Of a stretch of DNA of 64,000 bases, positions 58,431-64,000 are shown piece after piece. The notes beneath the pieces were generated by a model. That model saw only the letters and a program-made list of their open reading frames with translations. It did no database searches and was not told where the DNA came from. Location: positions 12,319,001 through 12,383,000 of the forward strand of contig NC_079888.1 of the NCBI RefSeq assembly GCF_029227915.1, written 5' to 3'. This DNA is from Hydractinia symbiolongicarpus (Eukaryota > Cnidaria > Hydrozoa > Anthoathecata > Hydractiniidae). Made by a program: the position numbers and the translations under genes. Position 1 is the first letter of the stretch. Each line of letters opens with the position of its first letter.

Positions 58431-59166
58431 AAACTTTTTTTGATTTCTTCTTTGTCTTTGCAGTGTCGATTACGTGCTCCTGAAATTTTTTCCCAAACAG
58501 ATTGTCTTCTGTTGGAATTTCCAAAATTTGCGACTCGTTTTTCAACGTGACTTTCGCTTTCTTTTTGTCTGACATGATAGCCGACAATACATTTAATCTT
58601 CGGTGATATGAAACAGTATTAAAAGCTTGTCCCAATAACAGTACAGTTTGCTCAACTGATTGAGATAGATCCTTCCAGGAAATATGCTCAGGGTTTTTCC
58701 AGAATGCACCAAGTGACGCTTCAATTGCATACCAAGTACGCCTCAAAGGCCCCATAACATTGCATATTTTTTGTTGGATTCGCTGCAATCCCTCATCCAA
58801 ATTCAACTCAATACGTTTTCTGCTTTCTTCTAACAATTCTTTGCAGAATATATCCAATTTTTTTGGCTTGATGATATTTGTAGGAACCGGATTTTCATCC
58901 AGTTTCATCCAGTCTTTCAAGTCCCTGTCTGGGACGAAACGCTGCATGTATTTGTTAGCATACTTTGCTAGTTCAATAGGCAGTTCGTATTCATTCATCC
59001 TCTCATCAGATAAAGCTTCAAACCGTTGTCGTTTAAAGCAAGGTTCGTAGTCATCAGTATCTTCTTGGATACTATGCTCCAGGGGATGTTTCTCCCCGAC
59101 TTCGTGGTCTAAATCACCACTATTCTCCGAAGAAATTTCCAATAAAACGTTTCCATTATCTTCCAT
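58431..59166 (-). CDS. DIRS Gag-like protein, N-terminal part
   Basis: ATG at 59166 opens an acidic N-terminus (ENSGDLDHEVGEKHPLEHSI) followed by a helical region (PIELAKYANKYMQRFVPDRD, MGPLRRTWYAIEASLGAFW, VEQTVLLLGQAFNTVSYHRR) and a basic Ser/Lys/Arg tail (KTKKKSKKVYG, SSSSTSTTNSFKRPFRGKP). This matches the usual DIRS gag layout. The frame itself stays open to 57019, overlapping the RT. It lies 90 bp inside the right terminal repeat, as expected for the first gene. Confidence 0.75.
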
Positions 59167-59345
59167 TGTGGTAGTCGGAATAATTGCTGAGATAACTTTA
59201 GATAAAATTTTGAAAATAACTTTCGTCTGCTTCGCTTGCGGGAATAAGTCGAAAGAGGCAGAGCGGCACTCAGGGTGCCATTATGAGGCAGAATGGGCTC
59301 GATTATCCAATATTAAATTGTATGGAAATTTTATATGAAATAAAA

Positions 59346-59784
59346 TTTAGATTTATTTTATGGTAATTTGATAATTTTTTATTTAATGTCTGCGAGTTAT
59401 TCACCTCAAATGTGGTATGAAATTTAAATGACTTGATAATTAATTTACTAGTCCTTTGAGGTATTCCTATTCCCGCTCAAAACTTTACAAGTCCTTCGCT
59501 CGTAAAAAAAGTCCACGAAATTCGCTTGTTGTAAATATTTCCCGTGTTACGTGTGTTACGATTATTAAACAAACTCGAAAAATAGAATATACTTATATGT
59601 GTTACAAGTTTTCAAGTTAATATTTTCATGAAAAATTCGATTTTTTTTAACTGAAGTTATTCTTATATTTTAGCCACGAATTACGTTTTTACATTTTTAT
59701 AAGTACATACCTTGTTAAAAAATTTTCTGCACAGAACAATTTTGGCAAACTTAGTGATATTTCAACTCATGAATCTTGTACATG
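59346..59784. other. stretch without a recognised gene
   Basis: AT-rich, nothing recognisable. Confidence 0.4.
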
Positions 59785-61528
59785 AGCAGTATATATGCGC
59801 ATGAGCAGTATATATGCGCATAATCAGTAAATATGCGCATGATCAGTAAATATGCGCATGAGCAGTATATATGCGCATAATCAGTAAATATGCGCATAAT
59901 CAGTAAATATGCGCATGAGCGGTATATATGCGCTTGAGCAGTATATATGCGTATACTCAGTAAATATGCGCATAATCAGGAAATATGCGCATGAGCAGTA
60001 AATATGCGCATGAGCAGTATATATGCGCATGAGCAGTAAATATGCGCATGAGCAGTATATATGCGCATGAGCAGTAAATATGCGCATAATCAGTAAATAT
60101 GCGCATGATCAGTAAATATGCGCATAATCAGTAAATATGCGCATGATCAGTAAATATGCGCATGAGCAGTATATATGCGCATGATCAGTAAATATGCGCA
60201 TAATCAGTAAATATGCGCATAATCAGTAAATATGCGCATAATCAGTAAATATGCGCATTAGCAGTAAATATGCACATGAGCAGTAAATATGCACAAGAGC
60301 AGTATATATGCGCATAATCAGTAAATATGCGCATAATCAGTAAATATGCGCATGAGCAGTAAATATGCGCATGAGCAGTATATATGCGCAAGAGCAGTAT
60401 ATATGCGCATAATCAGTAAATATGCGCATAATCAGTAAATATGCGCATGAGCAGTAAATATGCGCATGAGCAGTATATATGCGCATAATCAGTAAATATG
60501 CGCATAATCAGTAAATATGCGCATGATCAGTAAATATGCGCATGAGCAGTATATATGCGCATAATCAGTAAATATGCGCATAATCAGTAAATATGCGCAT
60601 TAGCAGTAAATATGCACATGAGCAGTAAATATGCACAAGAGCAGTATATATGCGCATAATCAGTAAATATGCGCATAATCAGTAAATATGCGCATGAGCA
60701 GTAAATATGCGCATGAGCAGTATATATGCGCAAGAGCAGTAAATATGCACATGAGCAGTATATATGCGCATAATCAGTAAATATGCACATGAGCAGTATA
60801 TATGCGCATAATCAGTAAATATGCCCATGAGCAGTAAATATGCGCATGAGCAGTATATATGCGCATGAGAAGTATATATGCACATGAGCAGTATATATGC
60901 GCATAATCAGTAAATATGCACATGAGCAGTATATATGCGCATAATCAGTAAATATGCACATTGGCAGTATATATGCGCATAATTAGTAAATATGCACATG
61001 AGCAGTATATATGCGCATAATCAGTAAATATGCACATGAGCAGTATATATGCGCATAATCAGTAAATATGCACATTGGCAGTATATATGCGCATAATTAG
61101 TAAATATGCACATGAGCAGTATATATGCGCATAATCAGTAAATATGCACATGAGCAGTATATATGCGCATAATCAGTAAATATGCACATGAGCAGTATAT
61201 ATGCGCATAATCAGTAAATATGCGCATAATCAGTAAATATGCGCATGAGCAGTAAATATGCGCATGAGCAGTATATATGCACATGAGCAGTAAATATGCG
61301 CATAATCAGTAAATATGCACATGAGCAGTATATATGCGCATAATCAGTAAATATGCGCATAATCAGTAAATATGCGCATGAGCAGTATATATGCGCATAA
61401 TCAGTAAATATGCACATGAGCAGTATATATGCGCATAATCAGTAAATATGCGCATAATCAGTAAATATGCGCATGAGCAGTAAATATGCGCATGAGCAGT
61501 ATATATGCACATGAGCAGTATATATGCA
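59785..61528. repeat. 19-bp tandem array, about 92 copies
   Basis: The unit is AGTAAATATGCGCATGAGC with variants: AGTATAT for AGTAAAT, AATC or GATC for GAGC, and CACAT for GCGCAT. The variants are arranged in blocks, giving longer repeating patterns of several units (for example about 60240-60420 versus 60595-60730). It is pure tandem repeat; MRIFTAHAHIY-like open frames come from a 19-bp unit repeated three times per reading cycle. Confidence 0.97.
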
Positions 61529-62479
61529 AAGTAAGTCTGTGCAGTAGTAAAAAAAACTTATTTGTTTTCTTTCCACCACTTCATTCTATCTTATTTTTAT
61601 TTAATGAATAATCCGTGTGTCCCTCGACCTTTAGAAGAAGAAGGCCAAACTGCCTTGTGAAAAGCTCTTTTTTTCTGAATTAAATTTCCTAAACTCTAGC
61701 CAGTTTAACTTGCAAAGATATTTTGCCTTAAGTGAATAACAGATGAGACAGGTGGTAAATATTGGCTATAAAAAAAGATGATCAAAGAATGAATTTTGTT
61801 TTTATTGCAACATTCTCCTCCATTTTCTATCCCCTTTTTTGTTCTTGTTTTACTAAACGGTAATGACATTAGCCCACTTAACAAGTTAATTAACTTAATT
61901 TCAGAAATAATGAAGGTAGAAAACTTGTTTTGCACTACTTTGAAAGAAACTTATATTGTCTGTAAACTAACCACATTAACATGTTAGTATGTATATTTTG
62001 GCTATGTAAAAAAACCTGTAACGCGCAGCATCATTTGATTGTTTCATTGCCAGCATCGTAAAATAAAAAATGTTAGGAGTATATAGTTTTTTAAAATAAA
62101 TTTATTATAATTTATTATCGTCTTTTTCGCTATAAAGGCAGCTTCTTTATGAATAAAAAGTAATTTAAAATTCGTTTTGCAGATATCGGGCAACACAACT
62201 GTTTGCTTCTAAAGTACCAAATTAACAGAAGTGAAAAGATTTTGCTTTTAAAAATCGCTATGTTAACTCACACTTCATACCGATGAAAATGGCGAGATGA
62301 TGGTTCTAATTGCAAGTGAAAAATATTTTAGTGTTAAAAAAGCAAAAAAAATTTCAACAACTTTTTTTTAACATTTCCCTGCCCTTTTCTTACCAGTAGG
62401 AAATACTATTTTATTGAGGCAATCTATGATTTCCTCAGCACAAAACAAAGCAATAAACAACATTTCTAACTTATTTCAA
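61529..62479. other. stretch without a recognised gene
   Basis: AT-rich, nothing recognisable. Confidence 0.4.
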
Positions 62480-62799
62480 TATTCATTTGAATCATATGAG
62501 ATAGCATGTCTACTTATTCCAACTTGTTCAAAACATTGTAGGCATGATTGCTTCGTTTTCACTAAGCAGCCACGCTCTTAACAGGCCATATAATACATCG
62601 TTAATTAGAATATCCGTTTAAAAACAACACGGACTAATTACTTTAACTTGGCGAACCTATTTTAAATGTATGATATTACGAGATGATTTATTTCTCAAAA
62701 GCACGTTGCATTGGATTATTACAAAAGCTCACGCTAAATAAAAACCATGGCATTAAACCGAACACATCCTTACCACCCACTCTTACGCACACTGTATAG
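62480..62799 (+). repeat. upstream arm of the inverted duplication (second copy)
   Basis: Matches the minus strand of about 52296-52640, well in the last 120 bp and loosely further out. Confidence 0.6.
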
Positions 62800-62807
62800 T
62801 ATAAAAG
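62800..62807 (+). promoter_or_regulatory. TATA box of the inverted gene copy
   Basis: TATAAAAG within GTATAGTATAAAAGAGAGCA, the same as in the first copy. A 5' UTR exon ends at 62872 before donor GTAAGAGTT, so the promoter and first intron look intact. Confidence 0.65.
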
Positions 62808-62985
62808 AGAGCAAATTTACAACATTCAGCCATCACTTGTTCACTGCAGGACAGACACAGAACAAAGAGACGGTAAGAGTTCTTCTTTATTCTCCCCAAA
62901 AATTTCAAACATTTAAATGTTCAACCCTTACCCTTTTAAATTATAGGTCCAGTTTACTCATTTAAGTTATTATTTTATATTTCAG

Positions 62986-63231
62986 ACATGAAGCTGTATT
63001 TATTAATTGCATTTGTTGGCATCAGTGCCTTAGCACTTGCTGAAGAACAATTTGAAGATGAATTTGATGTAGAAGATCCCAGTTACGGTTATACAGGCGC
63101 TGGACATCATGGAGGGCATCTTGGAAATGGACATCTTGGAAATGGACATCTTGGAAATGGACACCTTGGAAATGGACATCTTGGAAATGGACATCTTGGA
63201 AGCAGACTTCTTGGAGCTGGGAAACATAACT
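62986..63231 (+). CDS. Cys-repeat gene copy 2, exon 2 (signal peptide, GHLGN repeats)
   Basis: Acceptor TATATTTCAG precedes ACATGAAGCTG, with ATG at 62988; donor GTGAGTAAC follows 63231. Encodes the same signal peptide and acidic stretch as copy 1, with one pentapeptide fewer and small changes (GYTGAG for GYTGVG, SRLLGAG for SRHLGAG). This exon alone looks functional. If the next exon cannot be spliced, read-through gives a stop within a few codons (KHNCE), leaving a short secreted Gly/His-rich peptide of about 83 residues. Confidence 0.8.
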
Positions 63232-63327
63232 GTGAGTAACTACATTAAAAATATACTTAATTGATTTTAGGATACAAGAGCGAATTCAAAAATCGAAAAA
63301 AGCGAAAATGGTGTCAATAACAATATG

Positions 63328-63964
63328 AGGATATGGATATAATGTCAACACACATCTTTGCCATAGTGAAAAACTTTACGTGAAGAAATACTACCGTGCC
63401 TGTGGTTACGCCATCTATGACATTCAAACACATTTCTGTTTCAAAGGAACCGTATATTCTCGAAGCGTGTACCGAGTATGTGGAAACCGAAACGTCTGCA
63501 ACCGAAAAAGTCAATTCTGTTTCAAAGGAACCTGCTACCACCGACGAGTCTACAGCATCTGTGGATGGAATGTTTGCAAACGAGGTCAAGAATTCTGTCT
63601 CACAGGAAAATGCTACAACAGAAGAGTATATCGAGTCTGTGGAAAAAATGTTTGCAACCGACGATCTTAATTTTGTTTTAAGGGAACCTGCTACCTTCGA
63701 CGAGTTTACAGAATCTGTGAACGGAACGTTTGCAACCGAAGCACTGAACTGTGTTGGAAAGGATGATGTTACAATAAATCAGTATGGACAGTCTGTGGTG
63801 GACGTGTCTACCGACAAAACGTGTACATCTGTCATGCTGGACGTTTGTACAAGCGAGATTACTATGGTTACTGTGGATCCTCAATCTATCGCACAAGTGA
63901 TTACAGATGCAACAATGGAAAAATGTATGGGAACAAAGCTTACAAGCCAGATTATCGAGGTTAA
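63328..63964 (+). pseudogene. Cys-repeat gene copy 2, exon 3, disabled
   Basis: Homologous to 50905-51701 but with three differences. First, about 55 bp covering the branch/acceptor region and the first exon bases are deleted, so CAATAACAAT runs straight into ATGAGGATATGG with no AG acceptor. Second, a C-to-T change makes TAA at 63668-63670 in place of the Gln codon of an NRRSQFCF unit. Third, two 78-bp units are missing. After the stop the same frame continues with normal units to TAA 63962-63964. A product starting at the internal ATG (63380) would lack a signal peptide. I judge it a pseudogene. Confidence 0.8.
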
Positions 63965-64000
63965 AAAAACATATCAGTGTTATAAACATTTCATTATAAG
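63965..64000. other. window end, beyond copy 2
   Basis: Too short to judge; whether the inverted duplication continues outside the window is unknown. Confidence 0.3.

Larger units (their letters stand above)
55168..59345 (-). mobile_element. DIRS-type tyrosine-recombinase retrotransposon
   Basis: Reverse transcriptase, RNase H and tyrosine recombinase lie in one orientation, as in DIRS elements. The ends are inverted copies of about 85 bp: ATTTTATTTCATATAAAATT, TCCATAC, TTAATATTGGATAATC, AGCCCATTCTGCCTCATAAT at 55168-55250, and their complement at about 59255-59345. Such inverted terminal repeats and the recombinase, with no integrase, define DIRS rather than Gypsy. Several frameshifts indicate a dead copy, but all domains are still readable. 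Confidence 0.9.

Noticed and set aside
59785-61528. CRISPR-like array because of short regular repeats
   Set aside because: There are no unique spacers; units are contiguous 19-bp tandem copies in a eukaryotic context.

Overview
The window looks like an AT-rich genome segment of an invertebrate animal, most likely a cnidarian and probably a hydrozoan. This is an inference. It rests on GT-AG spliced genes encoding tandem SUEL (rhamnose/galactose-binding) lectin domains, a Polinton/Maverick whose accessory proteins look like those of cnidarian Polintons, DIRS and LINE retroelements, TTAGGG repeats, and many micro- and minisatellites. No bacterial-type genes, rRNA or intact tRNA were seen.

Layout. 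1-9.3 kb is mostly noncoding, with two TIR/TSD-bearing MITEs (2.09-2.44 and 3.72-4.20 kb) and a 5'-truncated LINE (5.28-7.55 kb) whose reverse transcriptase carries a C-terminal zinc-finger-like knuckle. A ~142-bp satellite lies at 9.34-10.79 kb. 10.8-18.6 kb is gene-poor. 18.6-19.6 kb holds two exons of SUEL lectin gene A on the minus strand. 23.56-34.8 kb is a decayed, virus-like Polinton: a capsid-like protein, packaging ATPase, integrase, BRO-N protein, family B DNA polymerase and several small membrane or coiled-coil proteins, on both strands, with many frameshifts. Its polymerase is broken by copies of a repeat rich in TGACGTCA palindromes (34.2-36.0 kb).

42.3-44.9 kb contains lectin gene B on the minus strand, resolved as four exons encoding a signal peptide and three SUEL domains. 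46-50 kb is repeat-rich: a SINE-like triplet, a 650-bp TATC array, a 33-bp minisatellite, a second Polinton ATPase relic and a short TTAGGG tract. 50.9-52.3 kb holds a complete small gene on the minus strand for a secreted protein: signal peptide, acidic stretch, Gly-His-Leu-Gly-Asn repeats, then 26-residue four-cysteine repeats separated by Arg-Arg. An inverted, decayed copy lies at 62.7-63.96 kb. Between the two copies are a TIR element, a DIRS-type tyrosine-recombinase retroelement (55.17-59.34 kb) and a 1.75-kb array of a 19-bp repeat.

The most interesting candidate for something undescribed is the 50.9-52.3 kb gene. Its architecture is that of a possible multi-peptide precursor with regularly spaced dibasic sites. 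The lectin genes and this gene are ordinary host genes; most of the rest is mobile or repetitive DNA at various stages of decay. All coordinates of exons and element ends come from reading motifs by eye, without alignment or transcript data.
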